NCBI GenBank assembly: GCA_964652155.1
Contig: CAZZBK010000007.1
Location: forward strand, 1-64,000
Length of the DNA: 64,000 bases
Direction of reading: 5' to 3'
From: CAZZBK01 sp964652155
GTDB lineage: Bacteria > Planctomycetota > Planctomycetia > Pirellulales > PNKZ01
Each line of letters opens with the position of its first letter. Position 1 is the stretch's first letter. A model generated the notes under the pieces. It made no database searches. It saw only the letters and a program-made list of their open reading frames with translations, and was not told where the DNA came from. Positions 16,444-24,648 of the stretch are shown piece by piece. A program made the translations under genes and the position numbers.

Positions 16444-17349
16444 CTAGGGCTGCTCCGCCTCGCGACGCAAAATGGGCTCGACAAGCGCGCGAATCTCGGT
16501 TTGTTCCGTCGTCGTGAGCGAGCGAAGCGGGGCGCGGGGAGGGCCAAACTCGTAACCCTTGAGTGATAACGCGAACTTGAGCAGCGTGATGTTGAACGAG
16601 TCGGCTTCTCGGGCGCGGTAGTCTTCGATCGGACGGATTATCCGCAGCAACTCCATGGCCGTGGCGTACTCACCCGCCGCCAGGGCGCGGTGCATGGCCA
16701 GCGTCAGTCGCGGGCAGAGGTTGCCAGCCCCGGTCGTGAAACCCGCCGCGCCGGCGAGCATGAAGAACGGAGCAAACCGCTCGGCCGTGCCACAGTACAC
16801 GCCCAGCGACGGTGGCGCGGCGGCGATGAATCGGTTCACCGCGTCGATCTCGTTGACGGCGTATTTCACCCCCTGCACGAGCCCATCGCGGCCGAGTTCG
16901 AGCAGCATTTTATCGCTCGGCACCGGTCCCTTTTTATAGCACAGCAGCGGCAGCGACGTGACCCCGCGCAGGGCGCTGAGGTAATCGCGAAAACCGACAT
17001 CGGCCAGATAGTTATGCACCGGCGGCATGACCAGCAGCGCGTCGGCCCCCAGTTGCGTTGCTGAGCGGGCGATCTGCAAGGACGGCTCCAGGGCAAAGCC
17101 CACGGGCGCGACGACCACCGCGTCGGCCGCGACGCTGCGCCGCACGACCCCCACGCACTCAAGCACCTCGTCGACGCTCAAGGAGTGAAACTCGCCGGTA
17201 CCGGCGGCAGGTAAAAAGACCCGAATGCCTGTGGCTGAAAGCTCTTTGACCAGCGCCGCCAAGGTGTCGCCGAGCACACGTCGACCGTCGGGCGAAAATG
17301 GCGTCGGCGGCACTAACTGCACGGTCGCCAAGCGTTCGAGCAATGACAT
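16444..17349 (-). CDS. Dihydrodipicolinate synthase family protein, KdgD-like
   Basis: A 301-residue class I aldolase-fold enzyme. The Schiff-base lysine is K162 in 'GVKYAVNEID', and the family loop reads 'AGTGEFHSLS' (residues 49-58), the form found in 5-dehydro-4-deoxyglucarate dehydratases, whereas DapA has GTTGE. The tyrosine of the catalytic triad is likely Y138 in 'LCYKKGP'. The probable reaction is dehydration and decarboxylation of 5-dehydro-4-deoxy-D-glucarate to 2,5-dioxopentanoate; N-acetylneuraminate lyase-type activity remains possible. An HpcH/HpaI aldolase of related sugar-acid chemistry is transcribed divergently nearby. It is flanked closely by the deacylase gene (24 bases upstream) and the GT41 gene. 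Confidence 0.85.
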   Translation of the reverse strand: MSLLERLATVQLVPPTPFSPDGRRVLGDTLAALVKELSATGIRVFLPAAGTGEFHSLSVDEVLECVGVVRRSVAADAVVVAPVGFALEPSLQIARSATQLGADALLVMPPVHNYLADVGFRDYLSALRGVTSLPLLCYKKGPVPSDKMLLELGRDGLVQGVKYAVNEIDAVNRFIAAAPPSLGVYCGTAERFAPFFMLAGAAGFTTGAGNLCPRLTLAMHRALAAGEYATAMELLRIIRPIEDYRAREADSFNITLLKFALSLKGYEFGPPRAPLRSLTTTEQTEIRALVEPILRREAEQP

Positions 17350-17373
17350 ACGATTTCTCCTGGTCTCAAATAG

Positions 17374-18387
17374 CTACCGTAACACGTCGGCGGGCACGTC
17401 ATGAGCAATGCACGCGACGCAATCGCCTTGCGCCACCAACGACGGCGCGCGATTGGCAATCAGCACTCCCGCCGACGGGGCCACAATCTCGACCGGCTCC
17501 CGGTCAGGCCGTTCGATAAAGTGAATCTGGCCGACCGCTTGACCCGCCGCGACTTCAGAGCCCAGCGGCGTCAGGTTTTCATAAATACCCGACTCGGGAG
17601 CAAAACGGTAGTCCTCGCGGCTCAAGGCCTGCACCCAACGAGCAGGTGCCTTGCGGGGCTGCTGCTCCCCCTGCAAGACCCCGAAATGGACAAGCACGTT
17701 GCGCAACCCGGACTGCGTCAGTTGATGGACGGCAACGGTCACGTTCTCGCTCCCGCCCATCTCGGTCGTGATGACCGTCTTCCCCTGCCGCTCAGCCTCG
17801 ACCGGCAGGAGCCCCGAGCCGGCAATGTCGGCATAGAGGAAACAGAAATCGCTGTTCCAGGCCTCGGTCCCCGCGATCATCCGCCGCCGCTGCTCACGGT
17901 CGTCGACCAGGTGCATGTGGGCGCAGGGGACAAAATCGACGCTCCGGCCACCCGTGTGGATATCGACCACAATGTCAGCCAAGGGAAACAGCGTGGTGGT
18001 CAGGTAATGGGCCACCATCTCGGTGACCGTGCCATCGGCCTTGCCGGGAAATGAGCGGTTCAGATTCTTGCCATCGAGGGGTGAGAGTCGCGTGGCCGCC
18101 TTGACGGCCGGCAGATTCAAGGCCGGGAGCAGGATCATGCGACCGCGCACATCGGCCGCCTGCAACTGGCGCATCAGCCGCAGAATCGCGACCTGCCCGG
18201 GATATTCATCGCCATGATTACCGGCCATCACCAGGGCCGTGGGCCCGGGACCGTTGTTGAGCACAACGATCGGCAACAGCAGACTGGCCCAGCCACCCAG
18301 ATTATACGAGTACGGCACGCACAAGTGCCCCGACTGTTTGCCGACCTTGTCGTAGTCGACCGTGCAGTGAATTTGTGTCTTGTCCAT
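17374..18387 (-). CDS. Succinylglutamate desuccinylase/aspartoacylase family deacylase (DoeB-like)
   Basis: I start at ATG 18387; the open frame continues upstream but only into the promoter region of the divergent aldolase. The 337-residue protein is a zinc carboxypeptidase-fold deacylase. Zinc ligands are in 'GNHGDEYPG' (His and Glu) and 'VDIHTGGRSVDFVP' (His), and the substrate arginine is in 'GKNLNRSFPGKADGTVTE'. That last segment is very like N-alpha-acetyl-diaminobutanoate deacetylase DoeB of ectoine breakdown. A C-terminal lipoyl-like beta domain ('GSEVAAGQAVGQIHF') is also typical. No other ectoine genes are nearby, so the true substrate is uncertain; any N-acyl amino acid is possible. 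Confidence 0.8.
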   Translation of the reverse strand: MDKTQIHCTVDYDKVGKQSGHLCVPYSYNLGGWASLLLPIVVLNNGPGPTALVMAGNHGDEYPGQVAILRLMRQLQAADVRGRMILLPALNLPAVKAATRLSPLDGKNLNRSFPGKADGTVTEMVAHYLTTTLFPLADIVVDIHTGGRSVDFVPCAHMHLVDDREQRRRMIAGTEAWNSDFCFLYADIAGSGLLPVEAERQGKTVITTEMGGSENVTVAVHQLTQSGLRNVLVHFGVLQGEQQPRKAPARWVQALSREDYRFAPESGIYENLTPLGSEVAAGQAVGQIHFIERPDREPVEIVAPSAGVLIANRAPSLVAQGDCVACIAHDVPADVLR

Positions 18388-18517
18388 CGCAGTTCGCTCA
18401 CCGAGAGAGGAAAGCGAACGAGTGTACTCGATTGTTTGTCGATAAGCGACTTTCGATGCGCCACGGACCTCGCTAGAATACGGGCCCCTTAACCACTTCA
18501 CCGGAGCGAGCCGTCCC

Positions 18518-19303
18518 ATGCGTCGCAGCAAAGCGTTGGCCAAAATTCGTGCAGGTAAGCCCGTCCGTATTTGCAACATGGGCAATTTCAGCCCGGCCTA
18601 CATTCGCTGGGCGGCCCACTGTGGCTTCGACTGCATTTGGCTCGACATGGAGCACAAGGCCCTGTCGCTGCATCAGATTCAGGCGCTCATGGCCCATTTC
18701 CACCTGCACGACGTCGACTGCATGTTGCGCGCCCCGACACTCGAAAAGACCGGCCTGTATCGCTATTTCGAGGAAGGGGCCACCGGACTGATGATCCCGC
18801 TCGTCTCGACCGCCGAGAAGGCCAAGATGCTCGTTGATGCCGTGAAGTTTCCGCCCATCGGCGGCCGCGGGCTCGACGGCGCCGGGCTCGACGCCGACTA
18901 CTTTGTGAAGGGCCCAACCCACACAGCCCAATGGATCGAAGACGCCAACCGCGAAACGTTTCTCGTCGTGCAAATTGAGACGATCGAAGCGGTCGAGAGC
19001 ATCGAGGCCATCGCGGCGGTGCCGGGCGTCGATGGCGTGTTTGTCGGCCCGGGGGACCTTGGTTTGCGTCTGCGAGTCGCCGGGGCGAGCGCGCCGTTTA
19101 CGCTCGATCAGGCTGTCGAGCGCGTCGCAGCCACCTGCAAAAAGCTTGGCAAGGCCTGGGGCATGCCCGCCGCCGGGGTCGACAATCTGAAAAAGCTCAC
19201 CGCGATGGGGGCCCAATTGTGCAACCACGGCAGCGAGTTCTTCGCCATGAAGAACGAACTCGAAACCCGTGGCCGCGAGTGGAAAGAAATCCTCGGTGAG
19301 TAA
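18518..19303 (+). CDS. HpcH/HpaI aldolase family protein (2-dehydro-3-deoxyglucarate aldolase-like)
   Basis: A 261-residue metal-dependent class II aldolase. The barrel carries 'FDCIWLDMEHKALS' with the conserved Asp-Glu-His, 'EEGATGLMIPLVSTAEKA', the metal ligand glutamate in 'VVQIETIEAVESIE', and 'GVFVGPGDLGLRLRV' with the metal ligand aspartate. These match GarL/HpaI enzymes that split 2-keto-3-deoxy sugar acids to pyruvate plus an aldehyde. It is transcribed away from the DoeB-like deacylase gene, with about 130 bases between them for the two promoters. A role in sugar-acid breakdown alongside the KdgD-like enzyme is likely. Confidence 0.87.
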   Translation: MRRSKALAKIRAGKPVRICNMGNFSPAYIRWAAHCGFDCIWLDMEHKALSLHQIQALMAHFHLHDVDCMLRAPTLEKTGLYRYFEEGATGLMIPLVSTAEKAKMLVDAVKFPPIGGRGLDGAGLDADYFVKGPTHTAQWIEDANRETFLVVQIETIEAVESIEAIAAVPGVDGVFVGPGDLGLRLRVAGASAPFTLDQAVERVAATCKKLGKAWGMPAAGVDNLKKLTAMGAQLCNHGSEFFAMKNELETRGREWKEILGE

Positions 19304-19326
19304 CCCGTCGGCACGTTGCACGTGCC

Positions 19327-20205
19327 CTACGGAAGGCGTTTGCCGCACACCACACGAGCGTGGCCGGCCAGATCCTTGAGCGACGGCAACACCTCGAAGC
19401 GACCGTCGGCCGTGAGGAGTTGTCGCACGCGCGGCTCGATCATCGGGCTGACCTCGATGAACAGAGCGCCGTCGGCACGCAACCGCTCGGCCGCTTGCGG
19501 AACGAGCCGCTCGATCACCTCGGTCCCTCGCGGCCCGGCGTCGAGTGCCCCGCGTGGCTCGAAGTCGCGCACGTCTCGCTTCAGTTGCTCCCATTCGCTC
19601 GTCGAGACATAAGGCGGATTGCTGACAATCACGTCCAGCTCGCGTACCGCAGGAAGGGCTGCGAGCAAGTCGCTCTCCATAAACTGTATCCGCTCGGCGA
19701 CCCCATGATCGGCAGCATTGGCGCGGGCAATCTCCAAGGCCGCGGGGCTGATGTCGATCGCGGTCACATCGGCGTTGCTCACCGATCGGGCGGCCACAAC
19801 GGCCAGGATGCCACTGCCGGTCCCGATGTCCGCGATGCGCCACCGCTCGGGTGATTGCGACGACTGCTTGATCCAATCGAGCAGGCCGATCGCGACGAAC
19901 TCGGTCTCTGGGCGCGGGATGAGCACGGCGGGCGTGACGCGAAAGCTCAGCGAGTAAAACTCACGCTTGCCCACGAGGTACGCGACCGGCGTGCCCGCGG
20001 CACGCTGCTTGACCAGCTCGCGAAATTTCGTGCGGGTCGCTTCGTCGGCCAACTCGTCGAACGCCGTGTACAACGCGATCCGCGGACAGCCGCGTACCTG
20101 CGCGAGCAACACCTCGGCATCGAGTCGTGGCGAGTCGGCTCCGCGTTCTTTGAGAAAGTCGGCCGTCCACTGCAGCAACCGTCCGAGAGTCCACTCCTCG
20201 CTCAT
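19327..20205 (-). CDS. prmC: Peptide chain release factor N5-glutamine methyltransferase
   Basis: A 292-residue SAM-dependent methyltransferase that methylates the glutamine of the GGQ motif in release factors 1 and 2. The N-terminal helical domain ('AEVLLAQVRGCPRIALY') is followed by the Rossmann fold with 'IADIGTGSGILAVVAARS' for SAM and the catalytic 'VIVSNPPYVSTSEW'. It lies 22 bases downstream of prfA on the same strand, the order found in many bacteria and consistent with its substrate. Confidence 0.95.
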   Translation of the reverse strand: MSEEWTLGRLLQWTADFLKERGADSPRLDAEVLLAQVRGCPRIALYTAFDELADEATRTKFRELVKQRAAGTPVAYLVGKREFYSLSFRVTPAVLIPRPETEFVAIGLLDWIKQSSQSPERWRIADIGTGSGILAVVAARSVSNADVTAIDISPAALEIARANAADHGVAERIQFMESDLLAALPAVRELDVIVSNPPYVSTSEWEQLKRDVRDFEPRGALDAGPRGTEVIERLVPQAAERLRADGALFIEVSPMIEPRVRQLLTADGRFEVLPSLKDLAGHARVVCGKRLP

Positions 20206-20227
20206 GGCTGCCTCGCGCTCAAGGGGC

Positions 20228-21301
20228 TCATTCGACCGTGCCCATCGCCGAACGCTGTTCGTTGCGGTCGAACTCGATCAGCTTGTCGACCAACGGGCCC
20301 AAGTCGCCACTGAGCACGGTGTCGAGTTTGTAAAGGGTCAGGTTGATGCGGTGGTCGGTAATGCGGTTCTCGGGAAAGTTGTACGTGCGAATGCGCTGCG
20401 AGCGATCGCCCGAACCGACCAGCGTGCGGCGCTGCTCGCTACGCTGGGCATGAGCTTGCGAGCGAAAATGCTCGTACAGCTTGGTCTTGAGCATGCGCAG
20501 CGCCTTGGCCATGTTCTTGTGCTGGCTACGCTCGTCCTGGCAGGCGGCCACGATGCCCGTGGCATGGTGCGTCAAACGGACCGCCGACTCGGTCTTGTTC
20601 ACGTGCTGACCGCCGGGACCGCTGGCACAATACTTGTCGACGCGGTAATCGTCAGGTTTCAGATCGATTTCGACGTCTTCGGGCTCGGCCATCACGGCGA
20701 CGGTTGCGGCCGAGGTATGAATGCGTCCCTTGGCCTCGGTTTCAGGCACGCGCTGCACGCGATGCCCGCCGCTCTCGTATTGCAGAATCCGGTAACAGGC
20801 TTCCCCTTCGACACCGAGCACCACTTCCTTGAAGCCCCCCAACTCGGTCGGGCTCATGTCGAGCACTTCGACCTTCCATCCCACCGATTCGCCGTAATGG
20901 CGATACATCTCATAGAGATCGCGGGCAAAGAGGGCGGCTTCCTCGCCTCCGGTGCCGGCGCGAATTTCCATCACGCAGCGTGAGCGATTGGCGTCTTCGC
21001 CACCGACCGACATGTCGAGCAGTTCGTCCCAGAGGGCTTCGCGCTCCTGCTTGAGCACGGGCAACTCGGCCTCGGCCAACTCACGCAGCTCCATGTCGGA
21101 GCCCGCGATCATGACGTTCGTCTCGGCGATGAGTTGGTTCAGTTCTTTGAACCGGCGGTATTTGGTGGCCACCTTGGCCAAGGTGCCCCGTTCGCGCGCC
21201 ACAGCCGCGATCATCGGCCCGTTGGTCTGCACGGCCGGATCGGCCATTTGCCGGTCCAGCTCCTCGAAACGGGCCAACTGCTTTTCGAGCACATCTTTCA
21301 T
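20228..21301 (-). CDS. prfA: Peptide chain release factor 1
   Basis: A 357-residue class I release factor that recognises UAA and UAG and triggers hydrolysis of peptidyl-tRNA. The GGQ loop is in 'CASGPGGQHVNKTESAVR', and the N-terminal coiled-coil domain and 'IRTYNFPENRITDHRINLT' near the C-terminus are complete. 'REQ..T'-type codon-recognition context is consistent with RF1 rather than RF2, and no frameshift site is present. It follows rpmE by 107 bases and precedes prmC. Confidence 0.96.
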   Translation of the reverse strand: MKDVLEKQLARFEELDRQMADPAVQTNGPMIAAVARERGTLAKVATKYRRFKELNQLIAETNVMIAGSDMELRELAEAELPVLKQEREALWDELLDMSVGGEDANRSRCVMEIRAGTGGEEAALFARDLYEMYRHYGESVGWKVEVLDMSPTELGGFKEVVLGVEGEACYRILQYESGGHRVQRVPETEAKGRIHTSAATVAVMAEPEDVEIDLKPDDYRVDKYCASGPGGQHVNKTESAVRLTHHATGIVAACQDERSQHKNMAKALRMLKTKLYEHFRSQAHAQRSEQRRTLVGSGDRSQRIRTYNFPENRITDHRINLTLYKLDTVLSGDLGPLVDKLIEFDRNEQRSAMGTVE

Positions 21302-21408
21302 GACCGGTGTACGCCCTACCTGAAGCTGAAAAACTCGTCACCCCGCGCACCGTCCACCCCCGAGGCGATGGAATCGCCCCGCGAAGGACCGCGCGTGAAC
21401 GAGCCTAG

Positions 21409-21666
21409 CTAGGTCGCGTCGGCAGGCTCGGCCGACTTGGCCGGCTTCTTCTTGGTGAGGCTCGCATAGCCCCCCGCAAACTTGTTCTTGAACTTCTCGA
21501 TGCGGCCGGCAGTGTCGATAAACTTGAGCTTGCCGGTGAAGAACGGATGGCAGGCGCTGCAAATATCGACCTTGATCTCGTTCTGCGTGCTTCGGGTGGT
21601 AAACGTATTGCCGCAACCACACTTGACGTCCGTGGTTACGTACTTGGGGTGAATTTCCTTTTGCAT
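21409..21666 (-). CDS. rpmE: 50S ribosomal protein L31
   Basis: I start at ATG 21666, where the upstream minus strand reads GAGGATGAG, a good ribosome-binding site. The 85-residue protein is the zinc-binding (C+) form, with cysteines 16, 18, 36 and 39 in 'VKCGCGN' and 'ICSACHPFF'. The C-terminal tail is extended and rich in Lys and Ala relative to the usual ~70 residues. It leads the rpmE-prfA-prmC translation block. Confidence 0.96.
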   Translation of the reverse strand: MQKEIHPKYVTTDVKCGCGNTFTTRSTQNEIKVDICSACHPFFTGKLKFIDTAGRIEKFKNKFAGGYASLTKKKPAKSAEPADAT

Positions 21667-21732
21667 GATCTCATCCTCATTCAGCAAACGCGCCGCCCCA
21701 GAGCGGCAAGACGACCAAGGTGGAAACCACCT

Positions 21733-21761
21733 AGTCTATCGGCACAATCCCGAATGGACAA
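21733..21761 (-). promoter_or_regulatory. Candidate promoter of rpmE-prfA-prmC
   Basis: On the minus strand TTGTCC (21761-21756) and TAGACT (21738-21733) are 17 bases apart and lie about 70 bases upstream of the rpmE start. Each hexamer matches the sigma-70 consensus at four of six positions. Confidence 0.4.
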
Positions 21762-21801
21762 GTCATGCTTCTTGCGTCCTTGCCCTGAATCGTTTCTCTC
21801 G

Positions 21802-21887
21802 ATCCAAGCCGCTTGGCGTAAGTCCCCGGTTAAGTGGGCCCTGTCATACGCTACGTTATCCGGGGGCTCACGCCAAGCGGCTCGGAT
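21802..21887. repeat. Long inverted-repeat element A (REP/MITE-like)
   Basis: Two 32-base arms (21802-21833 and 21856-21887) are inverted copies with four mismatches, separated by 22 bases. The arms contain 'AGCCGCTTGGCGT' and 'CCCCGG'. The same arms and the spacer core GCCCTGTCA recur at 55107-55187, and the arm module recurs in diverged form at 25861-26009, 58093-58119 and 62271-62454. It lies in the divergent gap between rpmE and the serine hydrolase and has no open reading frame. Confidence 0.85.
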
Positions 21888-22032
21888 AGCAGGTGATGCC
21901 GAGTCATCATGGCATCGCATTATCATGCCATATATGCACTTACGTCACGCACACTCACTCACCATCACCCCCGCTTCACAAATCGCCCCGGGCGTTGAAA
22001 ATAGTCGTTCCTCAACATCCACTAGGCGGCCC

Positions 22033-23151
22033 ATGAACACGTTATTGCCTCGTACTTACGATGAATTGGCCGAGGGGCTGCTCAGCGGCGCTCATATCGG
22101 CGCGCAGCTCTACGTGTCGCGGTGCGGCGAGCCGATCGAAAATTTGGCCGTCGGCGAAGCTCGTCCCGGGGTCGAGATGACCGGCGACTCGCTGATGCTC
22201 TGGCTGAGCGCAGGCAAGCCGCTCACGGCCGCGGCGATCATGCAGCAGGTCGAACAAGGCCGGTGCCGGCTCGACGACCCGGTCTGCGCGCACCTCAGCG
22301 CGTTCGGCACGCATGGCAAAGAAGCGATCACGATCCGGCACCTGCTCACGCACACCGGCGGCTTCCGCTGGGTCGACGTCGCCTGGCCCGACGCAGCTTG
22401 GGACGAGATCATCGACCGCATCTGCCGCTCGAAACTCGAGCCGGATTGGATGCCCGGCCGCACGGCCGGTTATCACCCCTACACAAGTTGGTACATCCTG
22501 GGCGAATTGGTGCAGCGGCTGAGCGGCCGACCGTTTCGAGACTATATTCGCGGCGAGATTTGCGAGCCGCTCGGGATGCTCGACACGCACATTGGCATGT
22601 CGCGCGAGCAGGTCAAGGCGTACGGCAATCGCATCGGTCGAATGCAAAACACCGAACGCTCGGGTCAGCCGCCGCATCCGTGGAGCAGCGACGAGGGGCT
22701 CTTGCACGGCGCGCCGGGGGGCGGCGCGTACGGTCCCATCCGCGAGCTAGGATTCTTCTACGAGATGCTGCTGGGCGAAGGGCAACTCCGCGGCGCTCGG
22801 GTGCTGCAAGCCGACACGGTCGCGCAGATGATCCATCGCGAGCGGCACGACCTGATCGACCTGACGTTTAAGACCACGATCGATTGGGGACTGGGGCTGA
22901 TCCTCGACTCGAAGCATTACGGCCGCCGCGACGTACCATACGACTACGGTCCCTACGCCTCGCCGCAGACCTTCGGACACAGCGGCAGCCAATCCTCGGT
23001 CGCCTTTGCCGATCCGCGACACGCGCTCGTCGTGGCGCTCGTGTTCAACGGCATGCCCGGCGAGCTAAAACATCAAAAGCGGGTGCGCGCGGTGCTCGAA
23101 GCGCTGTACGTCGACCTGGGGTTGGCGGACGAGCCGGACGAGCCGGCGTGA
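22033..23151 (+). CDS. Serine hydrolase, class C beta-lactamase family
   Basis: The ATG at 22033 is chosen because the longer frame back to 21547 runs through the inverted repeat and into rpmE antisense. The 372-residue protein has the three motifs of the penicillin-binding-protein/class C family: S59-A-G-K62 as nucleophile and general base, a Tyr motif in 'YHPYTSWYILGEL', and 'GHSGSQSS' in place of KTG. 'LLTHTGGF' is another family landmark. No signal peptide is evident, so it is more likely an esterase or peptidase of the EstB type than an antibiotic-resistance enzyme. It stands alone between two divergent/convergent minus-strand genes. Confidence 0.88.
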   Translation: MNTLLPRTYDELAEGLLSGAHIGAQLYVSRCGEPIENLAVGEARPGVEMTGDSLMLWLSAGKPLTAAAIMQQVEQGRCRLDDPVCAHLSAFGTHGKEAITIRHLLTHTGGFRWVDVAWPDAAWDEIIDRICRSKLEPDWMPGRTAGYHPYTSWYILGELVQRLSGRPFRDYIRGEICEPLGMLDTHIGMSREQVKAYGNRIGRMQNTERSGQPPHPWSSDEGLLHGAPGGGAYGPIRELGFFYEMLLGEGQLRGARVLQADTVAQMIHRERHDLIDLTFKTTIDWGLGLILDSKHYGRRDVPYDYGPYASPQTFGHSGSQSSVAFADPRHALVVALVFNGMPGELKHQKRVRAVLEALYVDLGLADEPDEPA

Positions 23152-23154
23152 GAG

Positions 23155-23171
23155 CGACGGCAAAGCCGTCG
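23155..23171. repeat. Short hairpin between convergent genes (REP-like)
   Basis: CGACGGC-AAA-GCCGTCG forms a perfect 7-bp stem four bases after the serine hydrolase stop. Read on the minus strand it matches the hairpin at 25764-25782 except for one base pair, A-T there being G-C. It has no T-run, so it is a weak terminator at best. Confidence 0.6.
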
Positions 23172-23192
23172 GCTTGGGGAAGAGATCGCGTG

Positions 23193-23642
23193 TTACGTGG
23201 CCGATGCGAGCTTGGCGACCTCGCGGCGGATGCGCCCCAGCACGCCGCTAAGCCCATGCATACGCTGCATCCCGAGTGCCTCGGCCAAGCCGATGCGGTG
23301 GATCAGATTCGTGGGGACGGCGAGCACTTCGTCGGGCGCGCCGCCATCGAGCGCCTCGATCAACAAGCTCACGAACCCCTTGACCGTCGGCGCCTCGGGA
23401 GCCACGTCGCCGATGATGCGCACCCGGCCGTCGACAAGTTCGATCCACAAATAGACCGGCGTCTGGCACTCATGCACGCGGTGCTCGCCGGCGTCTTTTT
23501 GGGCCTGATACGCGGGGGGCAACGGCGGCAGCCGATCGGAAAGCTCGAGCAACATTTCGAGCCGTTCGCGCGGCTCGGCGTCGGCGAACTCGTCGACCAG
23601 CGATTGCACTCGTAGAGCGACCGATTTTTCTGACACGCGCAA
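23193..23642 (-). CDS. sufE: SufE family Fe-S cluster assembly protein
   Basis: A 149-residue sulfur-acceptor protein. SufE takes persulfide sulfur from the cysteine desulfurase SufS and passes it to SufB. The acceptor is C59 in 'HRVHECQTPVYLW', equivalent to the 'GCQS' loop of E. coli SufE, and 'LPPLPPAYQ' and 'FVSLLIEALDG' are typical surroundings. It lies 13 bases downstream of a rhodanese gene on the same strand. SufS and SufBCD are not in this window. Confidence 0.9.
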   Translation of the reverse strand: MRVSEKSVALRVQSLVDEFADAEPRERLEMLLELSDRLPPLPPAYQAQKDAGEHRVHECQTPVYLWIELVDGRVRIIGDVAPEAPTVKGFVSLLIEALDGGAPDEVLAVPTNLIHRIGLAEALGMQRMHGLSGVLGRIRREVAKLASAT

Positions 23643-23655
23643 GACCTTCAGGCAG

Positions 23656-24516
23656 TTACGGCTCGTTTCCCTTTTTCACCGGCACGCCGACCAGGTTACC
23701 CCACTCGGTCCACGAGCCATCGTAGTTGCGGACCTTGGTAAAGCCGAGCAGATAGTTGAGCACGAACCAAGTATGGCTGCTCCGCTCGCCAATGCGGCAA
23801 TAGGCAATAATGTCGTCGCCGCTCTTGAGCTTGTTCTCGCCCAAGTAAATCTGTTCAAGTTCTTCACGCGAGCGGAGCGTGCCGTCTTCGCGCACCGCGC
23901 GCGACCAGGGGACACTGATCGCGCCGGGGATATGACCGCCACGCAGCGCGCCTTCTTGCGGGTAGTCGGGCATGTGCAGCATTTCGCCGGTGTACTCGCC
24001 ACTCGAACGGACATCGACCAGCGGCTTGTGGGCCTTGATATGGGCCAACACGTCGTCACGAAACGCACGCACGGCGGGGTCGGGTGCCTGGGCCTGATAT
24101 TTTCCAGCGGGATATTTCACTTCGGCGGCGCGGGTCCACGCCCGGCCATCTTTCTCCCAACGATTGCGGCCACCGTCCATGATCCGCAGGTTCTGGTGCC
24201 CATACATGCGAAACACCCAAAACGCATAGCAGGCCCACCAGTTGTTCTTGTCGCCGTAGAACACGACCGTCGTGTCGTTGCTAATGCCTTTGCTCGCACA
24301 GAGCCGCTCGAAAGCCTGCGCGCCGATGTAGTCGCGGACGATTTGATCTTGTAGTTCGGTCTGCCAGTCGATTTTGACCGCTTCGGCAATATGCCCTTGC
24401 GCGTAAAGCAACAAATCTTCGTCGCTCTCGACGATCCGAACGTTGGGATCGCCGCGATGCTCGTCGACCCATTGCGTGCTGACCAGATACTCTGGATGTG
24501 CGTAGGCTTGAGCCAT
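23656..24516 (-). CDS. Thiosulfate/3-mercaptopyruvate sulfurtransferase (tandem rhodanese)
   Basis: A 286-residue cytoplasmic enzyme with two rhodanese domains (about residues 10-130 and 150-280). Only the second has the catalytic cysteine, C240 in 'AYCRIGERSSHTW'. The active loop CRIGER is closer to thiosulfate sulfurtransferases (CRxGxR) than to mercaptopyruvate enzymes (CGxGVT). It transfers sulfane sulfur to a thiophilic acceptor. Its gene directly precedes sufE with a 13-base gap, so it may feed sulfur into Fe-S assembly, which is inference from context. Confidence 0.93.
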   Translation of the reverse strand: MAQAYAHPEYLVSTQWVDEHRGDPNVRIVESDEDLLLYAQGHIAEAVKIDWQTELQDQIVRDYIGAQAFERLCASKGISNDTTVVFYGDKNNWWACYAFWVFRMYGHQNLRIMDGGRNRWEKDGRAWTRAAEVKYPAGKYQAQAPDPAVRAFRDDVLAHIKAHKPLVDVRSSGEYTGEMLHMPDYPQEGALRGGHIPGAISVPWSRAVREDGTLRSREELEQIYLGENKLKSGDDIIAYCRIGERSSHTWFVLNYLLGFTKVRNYDGSWTEWGNLVGVPVKKGNEP

Positions 24517-24648
24517 CCTCGTTGATCTCCCTGCGGTGGCGATGTGCGATACGGTGTAGCCGATCGATTATAGAAGTCGAGCCGGGCCTTGAACACCCGT
24601 CGAATCGCATCGCGGCGCCGCCGCAAGCGTTTACCGCAACTCGTTCGC

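Noticed and set aside
21547..22032. N-terminal extension of the serine hydrolase
   Set aside because: The extension crosses rpmE antisense and the inverted repeat; homology-like sequence begins only at 22033.
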